This document shows positions 1 through 9,745 of a stretch of DNA of 64,000 nucleotides, in pieces. Within the stretch, counting starts at the first letter, position 1; the number at the start of each line of letters is the position of its first letter. This stretch comes from Bolinopsis microptera. Taxonomy: Eukaryota; Ctenophora; Tentaculata; Lobata; Bolinopsidae. Below the pieces are notes generated by a model that did not search any database, was not told where the DNA came from, and was given only the letters and a program-made list of their open reading frames with translations. The translations under genes were made by a program, and so were the position numbers. The stretch covers positions 10,062,675 through 10,126,674 of the forward strand of contig NC_087078.1 in assembly GCF_026151205.1 (NCBI RefSeq), given 5' to 3'.

Positions 1-166
1 GCAAAGAAAAATATCTAGGAATTTTTTTTTCAACGCAGCTGCAAACGATTTAGTATAACAAATAAATATCTTACGAACTTTTTGATCAGTCTAGTAATAA
101 ACGTGCCGGTGCATCATTATGTAAGTTTGAGGAAAGTAAACTCATTTAGTAAAGTTCATTTCAGTT

Positions 167-3100
167 CTACTTCTTTTGAATAGTATTCATGTTACTCATT
201 TCAATTTCAACGACGCTCCCCTTCGGTTTGGTAGATAGTTGATTAGGCAATATCCTCGGGTCCTTTCTATTTCTGGTGAAAATCCATGCCACATTTCTGT
301 AGGATCTACTCCACAAGCCACTGAAAAACTCACTGTATAACACAGGGTTAATTACAGAGTTGATGGGTAGAAATACTATTGATATGATAGGATAGTGGGG
401 GGTTGCGTCAATAATAGCACCAGAATGCAGACAGCAAACTATGGTTACTGGCAACCAGCACAGCAGATTCGTGGAAATAATGACGGATATTTTCTGCTGC
501 AACCGTCTGTTCCGTTTCCTTACCTCTTGGCCTGTATGGGATGTATCCTGGGTAAGGACCCTGGAAGAAGCTTTAGTGATCGTGTTTATCAGAATATAAC
601 ACACAGAGATTATAACAAAGCAGATTATGTTCATTGTTAAGATAGTCCACGTGTAGATACGCTGAGGGTCATCCTCTTTAACTAGGAATTTAAAGAGGCA
701 GACTCCTTCATTTCCGTAGAATTCAAGCTTCCTCCGGCCGAGTGTATCACCTCCGTAATCATTAGAAAACATTCCGTTCACAAGGTCATTTATAGCTGCC
801 CACTTGAGAGAATCCCCCTTTATATTCCCGTAGTACCCTTGTAACACACTCAGATGGATTTCTTTTCTAGGAGCTCCAATAAACAATCTCGCTGAAGGGT
901 CATAGGTCATACCATTGACAAAGAAGTCTTCAAACTGTTCTAGCAGCGGCGCTACAGCTATGATGACTGACATCAGAACGATGATAGATACAAGGAGGAA
1001 GATTCTGAGGATGGCTCGCTTGTTCACTCTACAACTAATCATAGACCCATTCTTTATCTCCGCCAATCTAGCTAGACCGAGATTTGTCATGGTAACCAGA
1101 GAGATCTGGTAACCAACAGTGCTGATAACACCAATCAAGGAACAATGAGCACTAGTGAGCCATTCCAGTCTCTCAATACAGTAGCTATTCCCGTACACTA
1201 TTGTGTCCATTACCGCTATATTCATCAGGTAAACTCCTGTTAGCAGATCTCCTATGTTTATGAGAAGTATCAGCATTTTGTTGTTTAGAGCTGCTTTTGA
1301 CATTTTATCATTGAAATCAGTTGAAGTTTTGAATATTGTAGTGAGGTTGAGAACTATGGCCAGGAGAGCTAGAACCCAACATAGGACCTTGAGAAACATG
1401 TTCTGTAGGATATTCTTCCCGCAGTCAGAGTTACATTCATCAGAAAAGTCCTGACAATCTGTGTTTCCATCACACTTCTCAGTAATGGGGATGAGCTGTT
1501 CTTTAGATTTACACTGAAACACGTTAGTGCAGTTCTCTTCATCAGAGCCGTCCCCACAATCATTCACCACATTGCAGACTTGGTTATAGTTTAAGCAAAT
1601 GTTATTCTCACAGCGGAAGTAATCGTTTTTGTAATGATTACCTGATTTAGTGACGAACGAAATGAAAGAATTGTCAGCCACAGTATATACTCTGTTAAGA
1701 TATTGCTGAGGACAAGAATTGTATTGGATCTTGTTTTTCAAGGGGCAAATAGAGTCTTCACAATACCCTGCACAACTCAGTGTCACGTAGATTTCTCCAA
1801 AAGTATGATCGCAGTTGATGGTTTTATTAGGACGGAAAATTGTTAAAACTGATTTGACTCCGAAGACCTCCATGCCTGATAGATTGACTTCACTGACAAC
1901 GCATTGCCCTGCAATCTCCTGCAGGCTCTCAAGACCAGGCAAGCAATACAAGAAAACCTTCTCAATTCCCGCTGCTTTATTAACAGTTAATGCGTTGTTA
2001 AATGTGGATGTGATAATATGTGAGCTCTTACAGATCCCTTCCTCGTTTCCACAGGTATCAATACCATCACAGAGATCTTTAAACTCTACGAAGGCTGTCT
2101 GGTCGTTCCTGCAAAGGAGGACCTCCTCACAGGGTTGATTAACTGACACTACATTGCGCTTAGTCCGACCAATACCACAAGTTTGCCACCCGTCATTCTC
2201 ATCAATCCCGTCTAAACAGTCCTCCACCCCGTCCCCCACCCACTCCAGAGGTATTTCCAGTGCCTGCTCGTGATTGTAGGCTCTGTGACACACCTTTTTT
2301 GTCATGGTGCGGCAGATGGCTAATGTCTCATCAGTCCCATCGAGACAATCCTCAATTTTATCGCACATCCTGTGTTTATGTATCTGACAAGTTGCAGATA
2401 ATGTTTCACAGATTTGGTCTATGCCACTGTCACATAACGAGGGGATCCTCAGTTGGCCATGGCATACAAAATATTCGGATATGGTTGAGATATACCCGCC
2501 CACTTCACACGTCACTTTTGACCGGTAGGGATCCGTGCAGTTTGTCTGGTCCAGGAAGTTACTACACACTGGGATCATGTATGGATCAGCGTAAAGGTCG
2601 ATTCCCCAGAGGGCGGTACATCTCGTCCTGTTCAGAATGGACACCACCCAACTGGAAGCAGTCTGTTCTCTAAATGAACCGGTAAACTTATGGCATTTTT
2701 CGTGGCTTGCCAAGGACTCAAGATCTGGACACTTTATTTCTACGTCATATTTTGTTAAGCACAGGTGAGAGACCTGCCCGTTGCAGACATATTCGTACAC
2801 ATCGCTTGGTTTAACGTAATTAAAGTTGTGACGGTGACCAACACAGTAAACACCGTACAGGTAACCGCCACAGAAAGCTTCGTCTTCACATCTGTAGTGG
2901 GCATCACACTTACCATTGCATACAGTAGACTGGTACACTACCTGGCCGCTCCTCAGCTGCACTGTGGTTCTTGCTTCATTCGTACCAGCACACAACTCCT
3001 CTGGTAGATCTAGATTATAACAGCCTAGTCTAGATTTCGATTGGACATTTATCGAATTTGACTGGTAACATGGTTGATCAAAACAAATCCTATCGGATGA

Positions 3101-3775
3101 CATCGTGCAGACGGGAAGAATTCCAGTGTTCCACACTTTTTCTTTCACTTCCTCGTTCACTTTCTGTTCAGTTGTACAAACATATTTGTTGCAAAATGTT
3201 GCGGAGTCCATTACTATATCCGGAGATTTCCCAAAACCACAGCCCTGGTAGAAATGAGGGTCGTTGTCACAGACTTTATCGAATTCAGCGAAGTTGGTAG
3301 TTTGGTCAAGGGTTATGTAGAGAGTATCAGAGTAGGGGCACTGGAGTACTGTCAGACCCAGATCTTCAAAGCACACTCTCTTAAGGAAGTTATTCCTCTC
3401 AACTATCGGACATGATCCGCTAAATGTACCGCAAAACAGATGTGTAGTTTGTTTGTTAATATTGTGTTCTATCTTTTTAATGCTATACAGCGTGCTTGAA
3501 TTGTGGCTAACATTGCAGTTAACATCGTGGTCCGCTGGGCAGGAGATGTTGTTGAAAGTGAACATGGAGTTACCTAGCGTAGACTTAGAGTAGTGGCTGG
3601 GTTGTGCCAGCCAGCTGATTGCGTGGTTGTATCCCATTGTTCGGCAGAGGTGGTCAGGCAAACAGTCCTCTCCGTATGCTTCAAGGCCGTTCAGAACAGG
3701 CCCCCAGCTTTGGTCCATCTGAACGATCAGCATGCCAAAACCGTTCGTTGTTTGGAGCCCCTTGCCGTTAAGCAA
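167..3775 (-). CDS. SRCR/LDLa-module 7TM receptor, copy 1 (large 3' exon)
   Basis: Open frame of about 1,202 residues. Residues 1-90 look like an SRCR module (WGPV near 25, CRTMGY near 44-49, a late FNNISC). Residues 110-450 are Cys-rich and unassigned. Five LDLa-like modules follow at about 456-488, 496-533, 549-582, 720-749 and 754-785, with DCLDGTDE- and DCGDGSDE-type calcium-site signatures. A 7TM domain runs from 792 to the C-terminus: GDLLTGVYL in TM2, CWLP in TM6 (1106) and NPVLY in TM7 (1143-1147). TM2 and TM6-7 fit the LGR/relaxin-receptor/GRL101 group of rhodopsin-class GPCRs, but no LRRs are visible. The frame stays open upstream to about 3868 without an ATG or signal peptide. A conserved AG near 3827 is a plausible splice acceptor, so an upstream exon probably supplies the start. 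The plasma-membrane location and G-protein coupling are family knowledge; the ligand is unknown. The tail is the longest of the three copies, ending IEMSNMNTIQKK. Confidence 0.88.
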   Translation of the reverse strand: MLNGKGLQTTNGFGMLIVQMDQSWGPVLNGLEAYGEDCLPDHLCRTMGYNHAISWLAQPSHYSKSTLGNSMFTFNNISCPADHDVNCNVSHNSSTLYSIKKIEHNINKQTTHLFCGTFSGSCPIVERNNFLKRVCFEDLGLTVLQCPYSDTLYITLDQTTNFAEFDKVCDNDPHFYQGCGFGKSPDIVMDSATFCNKYVCTTEQKVNEEVKEKVWNTGILPVCTMSSDRICFDQPCYQSNSINVQSKSRLGCYNLDLPEELCAGTNEARTTVQLRSGQVVYQSTVCNGKCDAHYRCEDEAFCGGYLYGVYCVGHRHNFNYVKPSDVYEYVCNGQVSHLCLTKYDVEIKCPDLESLASHEKCHKFTGSFREQTASSWVVSILNRTRCTALWGIDLYADPYMIPVCSNFLDQTNCTDPYRSKVTCEVGGYISTISEYFVCHGQLRIPSLCDSGIDQICETLSATCQIHKHRMCDKIEDCLDGTDETLAICRTMTKKVCHRAYNHEQALEIPLEWVGDGVEDCLDGIDENDGWQTCGIGRTKRNVVSVNQPCEEVLLCRNDQTAFVEFKDLCDGIDTCGNEEGICKSSHIITSTFNNALTVNKAAGIEKVFLYCLPGLESLQEIAGQCVVSEVNLSGMEVFGVKSVLTIFRPNKTINCDHTFGEIYVTLSCAGYCEDSICPLKNKIQYNSCPQQYLNRVYTVADNSFISFVTKSGNHYKNDYFRCENNICLNYNQVCNVVNDCGDGSDEENCTNVFQCKSKEQLIPITEKCDGNTDCQDFSDECNSDCGKNILQNMFLKVLCWVLALLAIVLNLTTIFKTSTDFNDKMSKAALNNKMLILLINIGDLLTGVYLMNIAVMDTIVYGNSYCIERLEWLTSAHCSLIGVISTVGYQISLVTMTNLGLARLAEIKNGSMISCRVNKRAILRIFLLVSIIVLMSVIIAVAPLLEQFEDFFVNGMTYDPSARLFIGAPRKEIHLSVLQGYYGNIKGDSLKWAAINDLVNGMFSNDYGGDTLGRRKLEFYGNEGVCLFKFLVKEDDPQRIYTWTILTMNIICFVIISVCYILINTITKASSRVLTQDTSHTGQEVRKRNRRLQQKISVIISTNLLCWLPVTIVCCLHSGAIIDATPHYPIISIVFLPINSVINPVLYSEFFSGLWSRSYRNVAWIFTRNRKDPRILPNQLSTKPKGSVVEIEMSNMNTIQKK

Positions 3776-3891
3776 ATAGAACTTTGCGTTGCCTGAGTGA
3801 AGAGGTTTTTGGAAATTGATTTCGTTCTCTATTTCGGCACGATAAAAAGAAGGTCGGATTACTCAAATTTACTCCCGATAACATGTTAGTA

Positions 3892-4306
3892 GTAAATTGA
3901 GAAAAGACAATTTTTTTGTTGAGAAAAGACAATTTTATTATTTATCACCAATTCAATACATAATCAATAAATATATATCCGAATAAATTTGATTTAAAAT
4001 TAAATGACACAAGTATGCTAGCAGCTAGCGCGCTTGTATTTGATAAATATTCAGTTTCACGCTGTAAAAAGGGTTTTTAGTTTTACCACTACACCACTTA
4101 CATTAGCACAGTTGTTGAACGGACCCAGGCGCTGTTAAGCTTTTATGAGCCCTGGTTGACTGCTGAGAGTGGCAACGGGTCTGACATTAATTTTATCTTA
4201 GTTTAACCTATATTCCAATAAAATTTTAGTTTTGAGTTGTAATTATATGATTTTTATGCGATATTTAAGTTACAGCTGCTCGCAATAATCAAAGGTTTTT
4301 CTATAT
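3892..4306. other. About 410-bp insertion private to copy 1 flank
   Basis: Copies 2 and 3 run directly from the gataacatgtta motif to tattagtagtaaatgc, whereas copy 1 has about 410 extra bases. The insert begins with a 22-bp tandem repeat (gttgagaaaagacaattttt) and is AT-rich. On the minus strand near 4080-4105 it contains a stretch resembling a tRNA A-box (GTGGTGTAGTGGTAAAAC), but no B-box was found, so a SINE relic is only a weak possibility. Confidence 0.45.
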
Positions 4307-5273
4307 ATTAGTAGTAAATGCATCATATACTACTCATGTTCTAACAGCAGATTGTAGGTGAGTATACGTTTGAGTAACATGCCGATGAGGGTAGGGGGAT
4401 GTCATAAAATAGCATAAATGTCAATTTACCCAAATAAAAGGTTTTTCTATTTTCTCCATTTTTTTAATTAAAATGTATGCCATTTTATTTGTCCCCCCTT
4501 CTATACATTTTCAAAATTTTCAAAACATTTTGTTCTTTAAATATCATAAAATCATTACTAATCGGTTACCGATTAGAAGCCATCCTAGGTTTGTTATATC
4601 TACACAACAGTAGGGGTGCACGATAAAAATAAACTTGCTCGGATTTTCAAAATTTGTGTGCCATTGTTTTCTAGAGACTGTGAGAATTTTCACAGTACCA
4701 AATTTGTCATACCTTTTTTGAATGATCAGTGAGTTTCGCCTAAGTGCCATATTTGATGGTGCGCGGCTTTAGGAGCAAAATTACTTAGGTGTAAAAGTCG
4801 TGTAATTTGACGAAGTTCGTTGAGTTTTGGCGTATTATTTTGTCATATCTTCGGTTCCTGATCATGAATCATGCTGAAAATTTGCCAGAACCTTCTAATC
4901 ATACTTAACTACCGAACCTAAATTAGTTGGGAGAGATTAGCCTTGATTAAAAGGTCTGAAAATGACAAAATAGGTATAAATTCGTTGATAACTCAAATTC
5001 TGACCATCGAAATTGCTCAAACTAATTTAGGTTCAGTAAAACATAAGTGTTTACGTAAGCTGACCAAATTTCATTTGGTCAGCTTACATTCAATGGCCTA
5101 AAAACAGCTTTATGCTAAATCAAAATGATATACAGATGCGGGAGGGGGAATGGAGGTCATAACCAACTAGGGTCTAAAATGACCGAATTATGGAATTATA
5201 TGTCCACACAAATATAAAACCATAATAAGGTATACTTACTGCTGGATACAGTGGGCGAAGAGTTTAGCAGTAT

Positions 5274-5310
5274 CAGTAGCATCCTCATCAGTAGCATCCT
5301 CATCAGTAGC
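5274..5310. repeat. 15-bp minisatellite (AGCATCCTCATCAGT unit)
   Basis: About two and a half units here. The same array, with different unit numbers, lies in the flanks of copies 2 (36851-36882 and 42206-42240) and 3 (about 60182-60231). In copy 2 it is the target of the palindromic element, so this array and that of copy 3 are unoccupied sites. Confidence 0.8.
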
Positions 5311-5487
5311 ATAATTCCGTAACTCTTCAGTGGGCAGAGGGAGTGCTGTCAGTTCAAACATCAAATAACATATCTTGTGATAAAAGTGTAAGTTCAAATA
5401 GTAAGCATATGCGTGCGGCTGTGACAATAAACGAGTTAGAGGAGCAATAGTTACAGTTGGTTGTTTCTCCGGTATAGAAGGCCGATT

Positions 5488-6100
5488 AAAATACAACCGG
5501 CCTTTTTTGAAATCCGGTTGTATTTTTGCAGCAAATCAGATCGTGACACTGTTAGTAGGGCACCCTGCGAAAGAAATAGAGACTTTTGGAAGTTTCGTCT
5601 GAATATATACCATTTGTCAGTATTTAAATACTTAGGGGGACAAAAGCTGGGTTTGAGCGGTGAGCACCAAGCTTTTAAAGCATTTAAGGATGGGACAAAT
5701 ATTCGAAAGATTCGTTACAATACTTGAGATTCGTATTTAGATTTTAGTACTATAATATACTACGAAGGAAATAGAGATATATCTTATTTAAAGCTTTAGA
5801 GTGCAATGGCTATTATGGAACAAAAACTGTGCGTACAGTGAGAACGAACCTTTTAAAAAGAAATGGTAAAAACCGTTTAAAAAGTTCAAAAGATTCGAAC
5901 AAATAAGTTTGACGATATTCCTATTTAGTACTAATGTAGGGACAGGAGACGTGGCAGTTTTTGCGAAAAGTCATGTTAAAGTTGATGCCGTGGTGTCAGT
6001 AAAATGGTACGGATATATATCGTCTCGCTTAATATATAGTAAGATTGTTTAGTCTCTGGAGTCTTGACACCACTATTAAGGGTTAGACGAGTCCTTGCTA
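5488..6100. repeat. Dispersed repeat with terminal hairpin
   Basis: Begins with a hairpin (AAAATACAACCGG ... CCGGTTGTATTTTT, 5488-5527). It then runs through landmarks ATCAGATCGTGACACTGTTA, TCTGAATATATA, AATACTTAGGGGGACAAAAG and AAGTTGATGCCGTGGTGTCA. Other copies are 12988-13105 continuing at 26927-27360, 48119-48241 continuing at 50441-50880, and inverted fragments at 52200-52420 and 53383-53520. This is the only copy without a retroelement at the TCTGAATATATA site. It ends near 6060-6100 in a short sequence with GTCTCTGGAGTCTTGACACC, shared with the small elements at 46733 and 50918. No coding capacity. Confidence 0.7.
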
Positions 6101-6786
6101 GTAATTATAAAGTCACCATGACACTTCTCTACCAGGACTGTGGAAGTAAAAGTATTTTGTAACACTAAGCTGTATAATGATTTTCACCGAGTTAGTTACC
6201 ATGACAATAAGCTAGGAATGTCATTACATCATGGAACCACGTTACCCTTTAGTTCCATGGCCAATTTTTCACTGTATTAATACGCTCAAAAAAATATACC
6301 CGATTTTTTGGCTCTTTTTCGATTCACTGAATTAATACAGCTTTAAAAAATCTTAAACATGTTTACGATTAAATTTTTCTCACTGTATTAATTCAAATTG
6401 TAGGTTTACAACCTACCAGGACTCGCGCCGAGTTGGACTCGTCGACGGTCCAATATATGGAACAGATATTTAACGAGTATCACCCGTTAATGTATTAATA
6501 CAGTGGCTGCGGTCGTAATCGATATTATAATTGCATTTTGTTGTCCCGCGAGTTTCTGGGATCAACTATATTCCGTTGTGGAATGCATTTACTCATAACC
6601 TAATTACACTGCACTAATTACACTGAAAAGGGGTGGGGCTCATGTTTTGTGTCCGTTTTTGTCCGTTCGGTACCCTATATTTTAAAAACGGACAAAAATT
6701 AGGGCGGACAAAAACGGAAAAAAACGTACAAAAACGGACAAAAACGGACAAAAAATGTTATGGAATTTGGGAATAACATAAAGATG
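6101..6786. other. Non-coding stretch with inverted tattaatacag motifs and cggacaaaaa repeats
   Basis: No gene seen. Several copies of actgtattaata and its complement occur at 6270-6510. At 6650-6755 a run of CGGACAAAAA units follows an inverted TTTTTGTCCG, giving a potential hairpin. Related actgtattaatt motifs recur in the duplicated block at 8830 and 11120. Confidence 0.5.
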
Positions 6787-8600
6787 CTTCCTCCTCCTCC
6801 CCCTCCTCCCCCTCCTCCTCCTCCTCCTCCTCCTCCTCCTCCTCCTCCTCCTCCTCCTCCTCCTCCTCCTCCTCCTCCTCCTCCTCCTCCTCCTCCTCCT
6901 CCTCCTGAGGACTGAGGACTGACGATTAGGATGGAGGAGGAGGACTGGGAAGGAAGAGGAGGAGGAGGACTGAGAGGGACTGAGAAGGAGAAGGAGGAGG
7001 AGGGCTGAGAAGGAGGAGGAGGAGTGCTGAGGAGGAGGAGTGCTGAGGAGGAGGAGGAGGAGGAGGACTTCCCAGTCCTCCTCCTCCCCCCCTCCTTCTC
7101 CTCTTCTCAGTCTCCTCTTCTCAGTCCTCATCCTCTTCAGTCCTCAATCCTCCTCATCCTCCTCCTCCTCCTCCTCCTCCTCAGCCCTCCTCCTCCTCCT
7201 CCTGCTCCCTCTGCTCCTCTTCCTCCATATCCTAATCCTCTGTCCTCCTCCTCAGTCCTCAATCCTCCTCCTCCTCCTCCTCCTCCCCCTGCTCCCTCTG
7301 CTCCTCTTCCTCCTCATCCCAATCCTCAGGCCTCAATCCTCCTCATCCTCAGTCCTCTTCCTTCTCTTCCTCCTCCTCCTCCTCCTCCTCCTCCTCCTCC
7401 TCCTCCTCCTCCTCCTCCTCCTCCTCCTCCTCCTCCTCCTCCTCCTCCTCCTCCTCCTCCTCCTCCTCCTCCTCCTCCTCCTCCTCCTCCTCCTCCTCCT
7501 CCTCCTCCTCCTCCTCCTCCTCCTCCTCCTCCTCCTCCTCCTCCTCCTCCTCCTCCTCCTCCTCCTCCTCCTCCTCCTCCTCCTCCTCCTCCTCCTCCTC
7601 CTCCTCCTCCTCCTCCTCCTCCTCCTCCTCCTCCTCCTCCTCCTCCTCCTCCTCCTCCTCCTCCTCTCCTCCTCCTCCTTCTCCTCCTCCTCCTCCTCCT
7701 CCTCCTCCTTCTCCTCCTCCTCCTCCTCCTCCTCTTCTCAGTCCTCGTCCCCTTCAGTCCTCCTCCTCAGTCCTCAATCCTCCTCCTCCTCCTCTTCCTC
7801 CTCCTCCTCCTCCTCCTCCTCCTCCTCCTCCTCCTCCTCCTCCTCCTCCTCCTCCTCCTCCTCCTCATCCTCAGTCCTCTTCCTTCTCCTTCTCCTTTTC
7901 CTCCTCCTCCTCCTCCTCCTCCTCCTCCTCCTCCTCCTCCTCCTCCTCCTCCTCCTCCTCCTCCTCCTCCTCCTCCTCTTCTCAGTCCTCGTCCCCTTCA
8001 GTCCTCCTCCTCAGTCCTCAATCCTCCTCCTCCTCCTCCTCCTCCTCCTCCTCCTCCTCCTCCTCCTCCTCCTCCTCCTCCTCCTCCTCCTCCTCCTCCT
8101 CCTCCTCCTCCTCCTCCTCCTCCTCCTCCTCCTCCTCCTCCTCCTCCTCCTCCTCCTCCTCCTCCTCCTCCTCCTCCTCCTCCTCCTCCTCCTCCTCCTC
8201 CTCCTCCTCCTCAGTCCTCAATTCTTCAATCCTCCGCATCCTTCTCAGCCCTCCCCTCAGTCCTCCTCCTTCTCTTCAGTCTCCTCTTCCTTCCTAGTCC
8301 TCCTCCTCCTTCTTCTTCTCCTCTTCTTTCCCAGTCCTCCTCCTCCTTCTCCTCTTCTCAGTATCCTCTTCTCAGTCCTCAGTCCTCCTCCTTCTCATTC
8401 CTCCTCTTCAGTCCTCCTCCTCTCTTCCTCCTCAGTCCGTATAAGTACGATACCTTCTCAGTCCTCAGTCCTCAGTCCTCCTTCTCCTCCTCCTCCTCAG
8501 TCCTCCTCCTCTTCCTTCTCCCCAGTCTTTCTCCTCCTTTTCCTCCTCCTCCTCCTCAGTCCTCATCTATCTCAGTCCTCGTATGTACGATACCTTCTCA
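6787..8600. repeat. Pyrimidine-rich (TCC)n microsatellite tract
   Basis: Nearly all bases of the plus strand are C or T apart from cag/tga interruptions and a short purine-rich inversion at about 6905-7075. The longest uninterrupted arrays are about 7371-7665 and 8025-8212. Interruptions such as CAGTCCTCGTCCCCTTCAGT recur in order, showing a higher-order repeat. All long open frames here read as poly-Pro, poly-Leu, poly-Ser or poly-Glu and are artefacts of the triplet repeat. Confidence 0.95.
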
Positions 8601-9728
8601 GGTAAATAGAATTTCAGGACAACATTCTGCTTCCAGACACTACATTGGTTGTTACACTAAGTTTGTGTATCCTAATTTTAAAACTCGTGTGGCTGCAGTC
8701 CTGATCTTGCTCCGCCTCCACACCACCAATAGTAATACGCGTATCGATTACTGCGTGGAAATTAATACGGGCATGGAACAGGTCACCCGTATTAATTTTA
8801 TTTCACAAATAAAAATGTCATATTTTTTTCACTGTATTAATTGGCCATGGAACTAGAGGGTAAGTAATATTAAAGATTAGCTCTTTGAATTTTGTTTGTT
8901 CGCATTAACGCAGTAAATAGAGAACCGTTAAGGAACATTTGTCAAGTTACCTTGGGACCCCAGGCTATAATTTTCATCCGCCGAATAGAGATTCGGCGGA
9001 ATGACAGGCTGAGCGCCGCCCAGTAATTGTTAAGGGGCTATATCAAATACCAAGCTATATTGTATGTTGTTCTACCAGCAGGGTTGTGAAAAACGTAAAT
9101 GGTAAACTCAAAAAACGTGCTTTTTTCTATTTTTTTCAAAAAACGAGAAAAAAACGAGAAAAAACGTTCGCATAATCAATAATCTAATCAAGCCGACTCA
9201 CGTGAAAATTCAAAATGTAGCGGTATGACCAATCAAACTTGCCAGTTGAGTTGAATGTTGAATACTTTTGCTTTCTAAGTTGCTGTACATGTAACACGAA
9301 TAACTAAAAGGGGTGGGAATCAGCTGCAGTTTTATCTTTCTATCAGTAACTCAGTAACTGTGAGCAAGAAATGAGATTATGACCATGCTACCTACTAAGA
9401 GGGCAACATCAGATGTTGAATAGAGTTTGGTTGTACTTTCTGGAAATATCAAATATGAAACATCCTAATATGCGCTAATTTCAAATTTCAAGCTGGAACT
9501 GCTTCAAAATTGAAAAGATTGAATGCGTATCAGAATCATATCACGGCACCAAATAAATACAGAGAGCGGCAGGATTACAGTATCGAAGGTGAAAGTACGG
9601 AGCAGAGAGAGAGAGAGCCGACATAGTGCGACTTATACAAGAAGTGACTGTACGGCTGGGTGTAACTTATGAGTTATTGCTGGATGTATAAGTGCGCGTC
9701 TCAGTCTCGCACGTTTGCTTAGCTGCTA
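7441..9728. repeat. Tandem duplication, unit 1 (about 2.29 kb)
   Basis: From 8213 to 9728 the sequence recurs at a constant +2,288 bp offset (10501-12016) with no difference seen on reading. The left edge lies inside the TCC array and cannot be placed exactly. The non-repeat part (8600-9728) holds a hairpin near CCGCCGAATAGAGATTCGGCGG, aacgagaaaa repeats and no gene. Confidence 0.85.
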
Positions 9729-9745
9729 AGCAAACGTGCGAGACT
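9703..9745. repeat. Perfect hairpin at the tandem-duplication junction
   Basis: Two 21-bp arms (9703-9723 and 9725-9745) are exact reverse complements around a single T. The left arm is the normal end of unit 1; the right arm is an inverted copy of it joined directly to the next TCC array. In unit 2 the left arm is followed by unrelated sequence (cacatataatc at 12017), so the inverted piece is specific to the junction. Confidence 0.95.

Larger units (their letters stand above)
3869..5487. repeat. Upstream flank of receptor copy 1 (segmental-duplication block)
   Basis: Non-coding DNA that reappears upstream of copy 2 (from about 31985, split by insertions, to 36876 and on at 42212) and of copy 3 (about 57600-60294). 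Landmarks shared by all are TACTACTCATGTTC, GATCATGAATCATGCTGA, AACTAATTTAGGTTC (AACTAATTTCGGTTC in copy 2) and a 15-bp minisatellite (agcatcctcatcagt, here 5274-5310). The block serves as an empty-site reference for the insertions in copies 2 and 3. No ORF with recognisable homology is seen. Confidence 0.75.

Noticed and set aside
395-3796. Plus-strand frames inside the receptor exons, repeated in all three copies
   Set aside because: They are antisense shadows of the receptor frame; their recurrence follows from paralogy.
3892-4306. tRNA-derived SINE in the copy-1 insertion
   Set aside because: Only an A-box-like stretch was visible; no B-box, no A-tail and no target duplication.
7024-8856. 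Long open frames of several hundred residues (and similar ones at 9692-10893) encoding poly-Pro, poly-Leu, poly-Ser or poly-Glu
   Set aside because: They are translations of a TCC/GGA triplet repeat in every frame, without any non-repeat domain.
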